Assembly (NCBI RefSeq): GCF_002783505.1
Contig: NZ_PFGL01000051.1
Location: 30,282-94,281 of the forward strand
DNA length: 64,000 nucleotides
Source of the DNA: Shewanella sp. CG12_big_fil_rev_8_21_14_0_65_47_15
GTDB lineage: Bacteria > Pseudomonadota > Gammaproteobacteria > Enterobacterales > Shewanellaceae
Reading direction: 5' to 3'
The number at the start of each line of letters is the position of its first letter. Within the stretch, counting starts at the first letter, position 1. Under the pieces are notes generated by a model. That model saw only the letters and a list, made by a program, of their open reading frames with translations. It ran no database searches and was not told the DNA's origin. A program made the translations under genes and the position numbers. Positions 1 to 7,796 of the stretch are shown here, one piece after another.

Positions 1-1028
1 TTGGAATTGAAGCCACAGAGGCAAAAATCTCAGCGTTAGGTAATGGTCATATCAACGACACTTTGTTAGTGCGTTGGCCTGCAGGCGAATTAGTGCTGCA
101 ACGTATTAATACTCAAGTGTTTAAGACACCACAGGCACTCGTCAGCAATGCCGATAAGATCAGCCATCATTTATGTGCTAAGTCGTTGCAGCAGCAATAC
201 GGTCTTAAAGTTGTCAGCCCTTGCCTAACCCAAGAGGGTGAATTGGCTATTGATTTGGGTGAGCAGGGTTTTTGGCGCGCGATCAGTTATTTACCCCATA
301 GCTTAAGTATTGAGGTGGTCAAATCCGCAGAGCAGGCGGAAATGGCGGCCAAGGCTTTTGGTCATTTTGCCTCGGCCCTAAGTGATTTTGATGCGACCCA
401 GCTTGAGGATGTTATCCCCCAGTTCCACCATTTGCCGGGACGTATGGCCTTGCTAAAACAGGCCGCTGAACTCGATAGTCAACATCGCTTAGCGCTCTGC
501 CGTCATTGGGTCGATTATGCGTTATCCCAGCAAGCTTTGTTGGATGAATTAGCGGAAATATCGCCAAAACTGCCGCTGCGAATTTGCCATAACGACACTA
601 AAATCAATAATATGCTCTTCGATAAACGCGACATGTCCAGCATGGCGATTATTGATTTAGATACTTGCATGAAGGGTCATCTGATGTATGACTTTGGCGA
701 TATGGTGCGCACCTTCTGCTCGCCAGAGGAAGAAGACTCAACGGCCTTGGATAAAGTCCAAGTGCGCCAAGATATTTTCGCCGCGATTTGCCGGGGGTAT
801 TTAAGTGAGCTTGGTGGAGTGTTGACCGAGGAGGAAAGGCGCAGCCTATGGCTGGGTGCTAGGGTGATTTGTCTAATGATAGGCGTGCGTTTTTTAACGG
901 ATTATCTTAACGGTGATGTGTATTTCCATATCCACCGTGAAGGCCATAATCTAGATCGCGCGGCCAACCAGTTTACCCTGTACCAGAGCCTGCTAGATCA
1001 AGAGGTTGAACTTAAAGCCAATTTTTAA
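1..1028 (+). CDS. Phosphotransferase (APH/NahK-like kinase), 5' end cut by window edge
   Basis: The reading frame is open from the first bases, so the true start lies outside the window; a TTG at 63 is internal. The visible N-terminus contains GNGHINDT, the nucleotide-binding loop of aminoglycoside-phosphotransferase-fold small-molecule kinases. The catalytic loop HNDTKINNMLFD and the metal-binding IIDLDT/YDFGDMVR segment follow in the expected order. The combination resembles N-acetylhexosamine kinase-like members of the APH superfamily, so the substrate is probably a sugar or other small metabolite rather than an antibiotic. The next gene, 43 bp downstream on the same strand, encodes an MFS transporter, suggesting an uptake-and-phosphorylation pair. 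The family is clear; the substrate is inferred. Confidence 0.8.
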   Translation, partial: GIEATEAKISALGNGHINDTLLVRWPAGELVLQRINTQVFKTPQALVSNADKISHHLCAKSLQQQYGLKVVSPCLTQEGELAIDLGEQGFWRAISYLPHSLSIEVVKSAEQAEMAAKAFGHFASALSDFDATQLEDVIPQFHHLPGRMALLKQAAELDSQHRLALCRHWVDYALSQQALLDELAEISPKLPLRICHNDTKINNMLFDKRDMSSMAIIDLDTCMKGHLMYDFGDMVRTFCSPEEEDSTALDKVQVRQDIFAAICRGYLSELGGVLTEEERRSLWLGARVICLMIGVRFLTDYLNGDVYFHIHREGHNLDRAANQFTLYQSLLDQEVELKANF

Positions 1029-1071
1029 CCAGCGCTTGGCGTTGTAAGCGCGTGAATATAGGTGCTTTGGT

Positions 1072-2496
1072 ATGTGCTCCACTGCGACACCAACAGAATC
1101 AACTTATTCGCGGCGTAGCGAACGCAATTCGTGGTTAAGATGCACCCTGCGCCGCTCGCAGCAGGAGGCCGTTGCCTCGTCTATGATGACGGCAACCAGC
1201 GATAACTTCTTCAATGCCTATGCCATTTTTCTCGGTGCCAGCCTAGCGCAAATGGGCTTTGTCACAGGGTTACCGCAACTCTTTGGCGCATTCTCCCAAC
1301 TCTTATCTGTTTGGCTCGCAAGCCATTTCTCCCGCCGCACTTTTATCGTCTTTTGTGCCGCCTTTCAGGCCTGTGTCGTGCTGGCGATGGGCGCGCTAGC
1401 CGCTTTCGGCCCAGAACAGGCGGTATGGATCTTTATTGGTTTAGCGGTTTGTTACCATGGATTTATCAATTTAATTCAACCCCATTGGCGGGCGTGGATG
1501 GGCTCTATCGTGCCCGAACGCCGCCGCGGTGCGTTTTTTGCTGCGCGCACGCGACTCACTATGGGCGCATCTTTGAGTGTGTTCTTTATTGGCGGCGGTA
1601 TTCTTACCCTCACCGACTCGATGCAGATGGCGTGGCTAGGCTTTACCTTGTTGTTTTCAATTGCCGCCATGGGGCGTTTTGTGTCGGCTTGGTTATTGCT
1701 GCAGATGCACGATCCCGATCCCCGCGAGCCGAAACAGCGCGGCGTATTTGTCCAGACCATTGGTCATTTTCGCGATGCATGGAAGGATAAAACCTTTCGC
1801 CAATACAGTTTGTTTGTCGCTAGCATGCAGGCAATGGTGGCGATTTCGGCACCGTTTTTTGCCGTATATATGCTGGAAGATTTGAAGTTTACTTACTTTG
1901 AGTTTGTACTAGCCAGTGTGGCCTCGATAGCCACCCAGTTTGTGACTCTGAAGTTTTGGGGCAGATTTAGTGATCAATTCGGTAATCGTTTGGTGATGAT
2001 TATCACCAGTTGCATGATCCCAAGTTTACCCTTGCTGTGGCTATTCTCTGATAACTATTTGTATATCTTAGCTATCCAAGCTTTCTCTGGCCTGGCGTGG
2101 AGTGGCTTTACCTTAAGTACCGCCAACTACCTTTACGATATTCGTCCCTTTCGTAGTGACTTTGCCACTTACGCTGCCCTACAGGCCGCACTCAGCGCGG
2201 GATTGGTGTTTGTCGGCGCTATGGTCGGAGGCACAATTGCCTCCCATGCGGCGGATTTTTTGATTTGGTCTGGCTGGGATAGTTGGCTCACAAGCCCGAT
2301 TTTTGTGGTTTTTCTGGTATCGACCCTAATGCGAACCTTAGTGACCCTATGGTTTATTCCGCGTGCGGTCGAGCCTAAGGTGCGGCCAAGGCCGCAGTTA
2401 CTTCAGCTTATCTTCCGTATCCGCGGCTTTAATGCGATTTCCGGCGTGAGTCTCGATTGGCTCACTGTGGTAAAACGCAGGAAAAATAGTGAGTAA
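1072..2496 (+). CDS. MFS transporter
   Basis: This 474-residue protein has about a dozen hydrophobic segments and loop motifs typical of the major facilitator superfamily, such as WLASHFSRR after the second helix region and FWGRFSDQFGNR in the second half, the two pseudo-repeated loop 2-3/8-9 motifs. The first ~40 residues are polar and rich in Arg and Ser; an alternative start at the MM pair near residue 38 would remove them. It lies 43 bp behind the kinase gene in the same direction and is likely co-transcribed. A sugar or small-molecule substrate is suggested only by that neighbour. Confidence 0.82.
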   Translation: MCSTATPTESTYSRRSERNSWLRCTLRRSQQEAVASSMMTATSDNFFNAYAIFLGASLAQMGFVTGLPQLFGAFSQLLSVWLASHFSRRTFIVFCAAFQACVVLAMGALAAFGPEQAVWIFIGLAVCYHGFINLIQPHWRAWMGSIVPERRRGAFFAARTRLTMGASLSVFFIGGGILTLTDSMQMAWLGFTLLFSIAAMGRFVSAWLLLQMHDPDPREPKQRGVFVQTIGHFRDAWKDKTFRQYSLFVASMQAMVAISAPFFAVYMLEDLKFTYFEFVLASVASIATQFVTLKFWGRFSDQFGNRLVMIITSCMIPSLPLLWLFSDNYLYILAIQAFSGLAWSGFTLSTANYLYDIRPFRSDFATYAALQAALSAGLVFVGAMVGGTIASHAADFLIWSGWDSWLTSPIFVVFLVSTLMRTLVTLWFIPRAVEPKVRPRPQLLQLIFRIRGFNAISGVSLDWLTVVKRRKNSE

Positions 2497-2519
2497 ATCT
2501 AGAATCTAGCTCCTAGCCC

Positions 2520-3347
2520 CTAAATTTTATAATCAAAGAATTTACGCTTGTCTGGCCCTGAGGCATTGGCGCTGATCTTATTGGGATGTTTGTATTCATC
2601 CCAACTGGCCACATTGCGGCCAATATTGAGCCTTGGAAAACTTAACTCTGTTATTTGATGGCAGACCTCAACTGGTGTGGTATCCGTTGGCTGCGCCATA
2701 AATTGCAACAGCTGACCTAATGCGCCTTGCTGGCTAACATCGATATTCAAGAAGTTATTTCGCCTAGCAAAGTAACTAAACACTTCCCTTTGGTGGCGCT
2801 GATAACAGCCAATAAGATGTTGTTCATCCTGTGGATTATGGACTTCTCCCACACCGAAGCAATGACGAAAACTGCGCTTCATAATAGGATGGAAGCGGCC
2901 GGTTTTGGCATCTAAATGTGGCAACATCCGGCTTAGCAGCATCTGCATCGAAGGCACCCAAGCGCTTAAGTTTCGATCTAAATAGACAAACTTAGCATCG
3001 GGAAAGAGTTTATCTAATTGCTTGAAATCACTAAAACAAGGCGCATCGGAAATGGCATCTGCCTGCATAAAGGCGGCTTTGGTAAAGGCCATATGTGCCA
3101 CTTTAAGCCCTTGCTCTAATAGCGCCACACTCACGCTGGTCGTCCCTGTTCTAGGCAAGCCTATGATAATAATCTTATTTTTTCGCTCAGCTGCCACGAT
3201 TCCATGCTTGGTTGCATTTGGCTTGCTTAAACACGACTTGGTTAAACTCAGCTTAGTCGAATCGCGCTGTGGCTGAGTGGGCAGCGCATCAGTGGCATCG
3301 TCAGCCTGAGAGTGGCAAGAGGTGGCAATATTTGCGTTATCAGGCAT
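2520..3347 (-). CDS. Sulfotransferase-family P-loop protein
   Basis: The protein has 275 residues. Residues about 58-71 (KIIIIGLPRTGTTS) form the 5'-phosphosulfate-binding loop of PAPS-dependent sulfotransferases, and a later strand (FVYLDRNLSAWVPSM, near residue 140) corresponds to the 3'-phosphate-binding segment, where an Arg follows the strand. No signal peptide or membrane helix is visible, so it is probably cytosolic. The first ~50 residues are polar and low in conserved features; a GTG at about residue 51 is a possible later start. It is transcribed towards the MFS gene, convergently, and divergently from fic. The acceptor substrate cannot be told from the sequence. Confidence 0.7.
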   Translation of the reverse strand: MPDNANIATSCHSQADDATDALPTQPQRDSTKLSLTKSCLSKPNATKHGIVAAERKNKIIIIGLPRTGTTSVSVALLEQGLKVAHMAFTKAAFMQADAISDAPCFSDFKQLDKLFPDAKFVYLDRNLSAWVPSMQMLLSRMLPHLDAKTGRFHPIMKRSFRHCFGVGEVHNPQDEQHLIGCYQRHQREVFSYFARRNNFLNIDVSQQGALGQLLQFMAQPTDTTPVEVCHQITELSFPRLNIGRNVASWDEYKHPNKISANASGPDKRKFFDYKI

Positions 3348-3546
3348 GGATTGGGCTCAGCATATTCTTGTCAGCGTGGTCGCTATTGGTGTGTAAATTG
3401 GATTTTAATATGAGTGTTTTATCAACGCCGGCAGTATATCGCAGCCCACAGGTTTTGGCAGCGCAAAGCTGTCGTTGCGTCTGCATTGCTCTGTAGAAGC
3501 ACATCAATAGCATAAATCCCTTTATTCTATAAGCAGTTGGGCAAGG

Positions 3547-3643
3547 TGAGGCGATTACTTGTATTATTTGCCTCATATTTTGAGGTAAATAGGTTTGTTA
3601 ATCGCCTCATTAAGTGAGTAGAATAGGCTTGTTATTTGACTCA
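3547..3643. promoter_or_regulatory. Three tandem 29-bp imperfect palindromes before fic
   Basis: Three 29-bp units lie at 3547-3575, 3581-3609 and 3615-3643, an exact 34-bp period with 5-bp spacers. Each starts with TGAG and ends with CTCA; units 1 and 2 have TGAGG...GCCTCA and unit 3 has TGAGT...GACTCA. Units 2 and 3 also share most of the central AATAGG(T/C)TTGTTA. The last unit ends 11 bp before the fic ATG. This is best read as a multi-site operator, plausibly bound by the winged-helix tail of the Fic protein itself; that is inference. Confidence 0.7.
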
Positions 3644-3654
3644 TGGGGTAAGAT

Positions 3655-4770
3655 ATGTGGATTTGGCAGCAAGCCGATTGGCCTAAGTTTCATTGGAATG
3701 CCAGCAGTGTTGATGCCTTGCTGCGTCAGGTCTATTTCAATCAGGGTCAACTGCTTGGCAAACAAATGCTAAATCACGACGACAGCCAATTAACGTCAGC
3801 GGCGGCACTCGACACCTTGCTCGCTAACATTATCCATTCCAGTGCGATTGAAGGTGAAAAGCTCAATGCGGCTTCGGTGCGCTCATCCTTGGCTAAAAAA
3901 CTCGGCGTGTCCGAAGACAAGTCTTATCCGACCACAGCACAAACCGATGGTTTAGCTGACATTATGCTCGATGCCTTAAAAAATTTAGAGACTGAGTTAA
4001 CCCTCGAGCGGATATTAGGTTGGCATAAACAGTTATTTCCCCATGGTTATACGCTGTTTAACCCAGTTATTGGTGGAGCGCTGCGAGGCGATACGCCTAT
4101 GCAAGTTGTCTCTGGCCGGATTGATAAACCAACGGTGCATTTTGAGGCACCCTCTCGAGCCACTTTGGACGCTGAACTCTCGCAGTTTATTGAATGGTTT
4201 AATGCATCAAGGCAAGATCTGGGTTTAGATCCGCTTATCCGTGCGGCGATAGCTCACCTTTGGTTTGTGACTCTGCATCCGCTTGATGATGGTAATGGAC
4301 GAATCACGCGTTTATTGACCGATTTAGCCTTGGCGCAAGCGGAAAAACGCTCAATTCGTTTTTACGCTATGTCAGTCAGTATTCTTGCCCATCGCCAAGC
4401 CTACTATGACATTTTAGAGTCTACTCAAAGGGGCGATGTCGATATTACTCCTTGGTTAGTATGGTTTTTTGAAACCCTCAATGATTGTTTACTCAATGCG
4501 ATGGCAGATGTGAACAAGACTCTGCGGAAAACTCAATATTGGCAAAGTGTCGATCAATCCTTATTGAGTCAAGAGCAAGCCAAAGTGCTCAATCGGATGT
4601 TAGATGGCGATTTTGAATTAGGGATTAATAGTAGCCAGTATCAAAAGGTCGCTAAGGTGAGCCGTGCTACCGCCACCCGTCATCTTGCGCAAATGGTCGA
4701 ACAGCGCTTTTTAGTGAAAGCCGACGCCGGCGGCCGAAGTACGAGGTACTTATTGCCGAGTGGGAAATAG
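3655..4770 (+). CDS. Fic-family enzyme with DUF4172-like N-terminus and C-terminal winged helix
   Basis: This 371-residue protein carries the Fic signature HPLDDGNGRITR at residues 208-219, with the catalytic His208 and the phosphate-binding GNGR loop. Fic enzymes usually transfer AMP from ATP to protein hydroxyls. An inhibitory-helix motif SSAIEG (residues 62-67, matching S/TxxxE-G/N) lies N-terminal to the Fic core, the arrangement of self-inhibited class II Fic proteins. The N-terminus (WIWQQADWPKFHW) resembles DUF4172. The last ~60 residues look like a winged helix-turn-helix (RATATRHLAQMVEQ), suggesting DNA binding and autoregulation through the palindromes just upstream. GGGGTAAG precedes the ATG. 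The 3' 230 bp of the gene recur, damaged, at 7347-7605. Confidence 0.88.
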   Translation: MWIWQQADWPKFHWNASSVDALLRQVYFNQGQLLGKQMLNHDDSQLTSAAALDTLLANIIHSSAIEGEKLNAASVRSSLAKKLGVSEDKSYPTTAQTDGLADIMLDALKNLETELTLERILGWHKQLFPHGYTLFNPVIGGALRGDTPMQVVSGRIDKPTVHFEAPSRATLDAELSQFIEWFNASRQDLGLDPLIRAAIAHLWFVTLHPLDDGNGRITRLLTDLALAQAEKRSIRFYAMSVSILAHRQAYYDILESTQRGDVDITPWLVWFFETLNDCLLNAMADVNKTLRKTQYWQSVDQSLLSQEQAKVLNRMLDGDFELGINSSQYQKVAKVSRATATRHLAQMVEQRFLVKADAGGRSTRYLLPSGK

Positions 4771-4860
4771 GTTGTTTCAATGAGCTTAATTCGCTAGATA
4801 AATGGCTAAGCAACCTCAAGTTGTTGAAGCTAGCTGTTGAGGGGCTTGGCGACGGATCAT

Positions 4861-5394
4861 TTAGCTTAATAAGTGTTTCTTAACGACATGCTCAATGTAA
4901 TACAGCGGAAAAACGAGATGTTTTTGCTCAAGGGCCGACGAGCCTTGAGTTCCTGTCAACTTGATCGTTTTATGTGGATTGCATTTCTCTATATATGACT
5001 GTAGCGATTTAGCTCTTGTGCGTTTGCCACTTTTTACTTCGACAGGGATGATATCCCCTTCATCCGTCGCCAAAATAAATTCGATTTCGGCGCGGGCGTC
5101 GTTCCATGAATAACTTGGGTCAATGCCAATGGCGGAGAGTTCTTGCTGCACAAAGTTTTCTGCCACATACCCTTTGTATTCATAGTTTTGTTGTTTGATC
5201 TCTTTATAACTGCTACCCAGCATATGATTGAGTAGGCCCACATCAAACAGAAACAGCTTGATCATATTCTCTTTTTTATAGGCCGCCAGAGGCGATTTCG
5301 GCAACCCTTCAATAGGGTAGTTCGGCAAGGCTAAGCGGCAACAGTTAAGCCAATGGATTGCGGTTTCAAAATCGCTATAACGAGATTTACACTT
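4861..5394 (-). pseudogene. DUF4143 C-terminal remnant of an AAA-type ATPase
   Basis: The minus-strand frame is open from a stop at 5395-5397 to 4861. It reads SRYSDFETAIHWLN and continues into LFLFDVGLLNHMLG, the recognisable linker and start of the DUF4143 domain, and further on PVEVKSGKRTRAKSL, a nuclease-fold-like strand with E and K. Full-length members have about 400 residues with an N-terminal P-loop ATPase; that part is absent here. The only starts left are internal (a TTG at 5328). The break point falls inside the inverted repeat at 5389-5444, so the 5' half has been lost and the remnant is probably not functional. Confidence 0.72.
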
Positions 5395-5444
5395 TTACGC
5401 GCATAAAAGTGCGGGATTTTTCATTTTTATGCGCGTAAAAGTGT
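5389..5444. repeat. Perfect 20-bp inverted repeat with self-palindromic arms
   Basis: Left arm 5389-5408 (ACACTTTTACGCGCATAAAA) and right arm 5425-5444 are exact reverse complements separated by 16 bp. With the flanking GTG, each arm is itself a near-palindrome (ACTTTTA-CGCG-CATAAAAGT). The structure lies exactly at the break of the DUF4143 remnant. It could be the original two-site operator of the ATPase gene, brought next to its 3' end by a deletion, or a structure that promoted the deletion. Confidence 0.75.
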
Positions 5445-5546
5445 GATTTGGTGATTTCTGGTATTCAGTTTTTCGTACTATCGACCTAGCCATCGTGCAT
5501 GAAATACTTTAATGTGGGATATTAATCCTATTTTAATTATAAAAAT

Positions 5547-5642
5547 GGGAATACAGTCCCACTTTATTGTCCGTGATAGTTGTTTAATTGACTAGGTTGG
5601 ACTATATTCCCATTAATGGTTGAATAGTGAGAATATAGTCCC
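5547..5642. promoter_or_regulatory. Three HipB-type operator sites and hipBA promoter region
   Basis: Three 14-bp sites fit one pattern: GGGAATACAGTCCC (5547-5560, plus), GGGAATATAGTCC plus one base (5598-5611, minus) and GAGAATATAGTCCC (5629-5642, plus). A TTGACT -35-like hexamer at 5588-5593 lies between sites 1 and 2, and an ATTAAT -10 candidate follows site 2. Repressor on all three would cover the promoter and leader, the normal arrangement for autoregulated toxin-antitoxin operons. A related GGGATATTAATCC sits at 5516-5528. Confidence 0.7.
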
Positions 5643-5655
5643 TTTGGTTGGTGTT

Positions 5656-5961
5656 ATGGCTAAGCGTGATTTGCACAATGTGCTGTTTCCAAAACAGCTA
5701 AAAATCCTTACCCATTTTGGTGAGGACTTATTGTTGGCTATGAAGCGACGTGGTTTTACTAAAAAGCTACTGTGTGAGCGAACTGGCTTCGATCATAAAA
5801 CCGTGAACAAAGTCTTCGCAGGTGATCCGGGTGTTGCCATTGGCACTTACTTGAAGGTCATGGCTGTACTTGGAATGGAGAGCAACTTTGCAGAAATGGC
5901 CGCTCACGACGAAGTCGGTATCAAGCTGCAAAACATAAAATTGCTGGAAGGTTCAAGATGA
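5656..5961 (+). CDS. hipB: HipB-like antitoxin, helix-turn-helix
   Basis: A 101-residue protein from the ATG at 5656. An earlier TTG at 5620 would put the third operator site inside the coding region and is unlikely. Residues ~40-65 (KKLLCERTGFDHKTVNKVFAG) form an HTH of the Cro/XRE type. The TGA stop overlaps the ATG of the next gene (ATGA), implying translational coupling with the HipA-like kinase, as in HipBA modules. Its expected role is to bind and neutralise the toxin and repress the operon through the three operator sites upstream. It is longer and more basic at the N-terminus than classical E. coli HipB, so naming is by position and partner. Confidence 0.75.
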   Translation: MAKRDLHNVLFPKQLKILTHFGEDLLLAMKRRGFTKKLLCERTGFDHKTVNKVFAGDPGVAIGTYLKVMAVLGMESNFAEMAAHDEVGIKLQNIKLLEGSR

Positions 5962-7223
5962 GCCGTGAAATCGTTGAAGTCTATGCCGACTGGCAGCCAA
6001 TTGAAGCGCCACTGCTAATAGGGCAGCTTGCTTACAGTGATTCAAGCCGAGGTGGTGTGTTTAGTTTTGCCTACGATAAAGCGTTTCTAACCTCAGCTTA
6101 TCGCTTGCAAATAGATCCTATGCTGACGCTTCACTCAGGTGAACTCTACAATGACGAAGCCGATAAGAACTTCCGTGCCTTTCTCGATTCATCCCCTGAT
6201 CGTTGGGGTCGTATTTTGATGCAACGGCGTGCGGCTATTGAAGCACGCAAGGGCATTCGGGCAACGAGCCGATTAAACGAGTTGGACTACCTGCTGGGCG
6301 TACATGATTCTTACCGAATGGGAGGGATCCGATTTAAGCGAGCAGGCTCCGATGCTCTCTTGGATGCCCCTTTCTTGGATAACAATGCTGAGTTTGCTGC
6401 GCCGCCGATGGCGTCACTGCGTGAACTAGAGCACGCCGCCATGCAGATTGAAAATGATGATAACATCGATAGTGACGAGTATTATCGCTGGTTAAAGATG
6501 TTGATTTCTCCAGGCTCATCACTGGGCGGTGCAAGGCCCAAGGCTTGTGTGACAGATGAACAAGGTCATTTGTGGATTGCCAAGTTTCCCAATTTAAACG
6601 ACACCCATGATGTAGGTGCGTGGGAGATGGTCTGTTATGAATTGGCTTTGGCGGCAGGTGTTGACATGTTTCCAAGTGAGATCAGGCAGTTTTCATCACA
6701 GCACCATACCTTTTTAACAAAACGCTTTGACCGCCAAGGGGAGTTACGGCTGCATTTCTCATCGGCCATGTCTCAACTACAATACTATGATGGTGAACAA
6801 TCTCAAGGTGCCAGCTACTTAGAGATTGCTGAGTTTCTTTCCACTCAGGGCGCACAAACAGAAGCTGACTTAGCACAATTATGGCGTCGTATCGTGTTTA
6901 ATATTGCGGTGTCCAATACGGATGATCACCTGCGTAACCATGGTTTTTTACTGGCAAAGAATGGCTGGAAGTTATCACCTGCTTATGACTTAAACCCCAT
7001 TGTTGGTAAGCATGGCCTACACCTGAACATTACAGATACAGACAACGCCTTAGACTATCAATTAGCCTTTGACGTAAAAGATTTCTTTCGGCTTTCTCAA
7101 ACCCAAGCCACTCAAATTTACGATGAAGTATTAACTGCGGTTAAGCAATGGCAAACCGTTGCTATGCAACTAGGGATCAGCCGAGCCGAGCAAGCCATGA
7201 AGGAATCAGCGTTTAACGTTTAA
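5958..7223 (+). CDS. hipA: HipA-like serine/threonine kinase toxin
   Basis: A 421-residue protein with the HipA layout: an N-terminal subdomain (GGVFSFAYD near residue 32), the glycine-rich phosphoacceptor loop SPGSSLGGARPK at 184-195, IAKFP at 207-211 supplying the ATP-binding Lys, catalytic loop SNTDDHLRNHGF at 319-330 and metal-binding PAYDLNP at 341-347. All key residues are present, so an active kinase is likely. HipA kinases phosphorylate targets such as aminoacyl-tRNA synthetases and cause growth arrest; the actual target here is unknown. It overlaps the antitoxin gene by 4 bp. Confidence 0.9.
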   Translation: MSREIVEVYADWQPIEAPLLIGQLAYSDSSRGGVFSFAYDKAFLTSAYRLQIDPMLTLHSGELYNDEADKNFRAFLDSSPDRWGRILMQRRAAIEARKGIRATSRLNELDYLLGVHDSYRMGGIRFKRAGSDALLDAPFLDNNAEFAAPPMASLRELEHAAMQIENDDNIDSDEYYRWLKMLISPGSSLGGARPKACVTDEQGHLWIAKFPNLNDTHDVGAWEMVCYELALAAGVDMFPSEIRQFSSQHHTFLTKRFDRQGELRLHFSSAMSQLQYYDGEQSQGASYLEIAEFLSTQGAQTEADLAQLWRRIVFNIAVSNTDDHLRNHGFLLAKNGWKLSPAYDLNPIVGKHGLHLNITDTDNALDYQLAFDVKDFFRLSQTQATQIYDEVLTAVKQWQTVAMQLGISRAEQAMKESAFNV

Positions 7224-7231
7224 TGACATTA

Positions 7232-7284
7232 AGTGAAACTATATTTTCACTATCATGATAAAAATGAAGTTATAGTTTCACTTT
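7232..7284. promoter_or_regulatory. Orphan operator-like 13-bp inverted repeat after hipA
   Basis: AAGTGAAACTATA at 7232-7244 and its exact reverse complement at 7272-7284 flank a 27-bp spacer that holds a third, diverged half-site (TATATTTTCAC at 7241-7251 overlaps the left arm). The GTGAAA-TATA pattern resembles the hip operators in architecture but not in sequence. There is no T-tract typical of a strong terminator, and no intact gene follows; the fic fragment begins 63 bp later. It may be the operator of a lost toxin-antitoxin gene. Confidence 0.5.
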
Positions 7285-7346
7285 TTCCTTGGTTCCTCAG
7301 TTCATCTGTTCCAACCCACACACCACCCCTTGGGCATTTGCGGCAG

Positions 7347-7605
7347 TATTGGCAAAGTGTCGACCCATCCTTATTGAGTCAAGAGCAAGCCAAAGTGCTC
7401 AATCGGATGTTAGATGGCGATTTTGAATTAGGGACTAATAGTAGCCAGTATCAAAAGTAGTAGCCAGTACCAAAAGGTCGCTAAGGTGAGCCGCGCCACC
7501 GCCACCCGTCATCTTGCGCAAATGGTCGAACAGGATGATGTTGGATAGAAAGTGAGTGAAAGCCGACGCCGGCGGCCGAAGTACGAGGTACTTATTGCCG
7601 AGTGG
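7347..7605 (+). pseudogene. Second, damaged copy of the fic 3' end
   Basis: This stretch matches fic 4537-4763 with only a handful of substitutions. It differs by a 19-bp tandem duplication (TAGTAGCCAGTACCAAAAG), which puts a stop in frame at 7458-7460, and by a replaced segment (GATGATGTTGGATAGAAAG) before GTGAAAGCC. Homology begins at TATTGGCAAAG and ends at CCGAGTGG, just short of the fic stop. No start or Fic core is present, so it is not a gene. It places DUF4143/hipBA between two copies of the same 230-bp sequence. Confidence 0.9.
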
Positions 7606-7728
7606 TTGCTAAGTAGATTGCGGAATTTGCCGTCTAAATGTAATCAGGGTAACAATCATTTTGCATTTTGTGAGTGATTGCTCTGTGTGATGTGATATCC
7701 AAATCATTAAGTGCTAGGCATTGAGTGT

Positions 7729-7757
7729 GACTCATAGTCCGTAGACGTATTGTCTAC
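7729..7757 (+). promoter_or_regulatory. C-box-like operator of the controller protein
   Basis: GACTCATAGTC at 7729-7739 fits the GACT-N3-AGTC box of restriction-modification controller proteins exactly. A second box, GACGTATTGTC (7744-7754, within the palindrome GTAGAC-N5-GTCTAC), starts 15 bp later. From memory, the C.Esp1396I-type operator has the same GTGACT(T/C)ATAGTCCGT core and the same 15-bp box spacing. It ends 39 bp before the ATG of the XRE gene, as expected for autoregulation. Confidence 0.7.
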
Positions 7758-7796
7758 AAGTAAAGATCATCATGAAAACTCTTCAAAGGATTATTC

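Noticed and set aside
3269..3496. Small plus-strand ORF over the start of the sulfotransferase gene
   Set aside because: Overlaps a better gene and lacks conserved features.
3547..3643. Possible mini-CRISPR array
   Set aside because: Only three units, each palindromic, with 5-bp spacers; spacers are far too short and no cas genes are near. Better read as an operator array.
5620..5655. Longer N-terminus of the HipB-like protein from TTG
   Set aside because: It would encode operator site 3; the ATG at 5656 gives a normal antitoxin length.
7233..7460. 75-residue ORF after hipA
   Set aside because: Its second half is the fic fragment and its first half is the operator-like repeat; it ends at a stop made by the 19-bp duplication.
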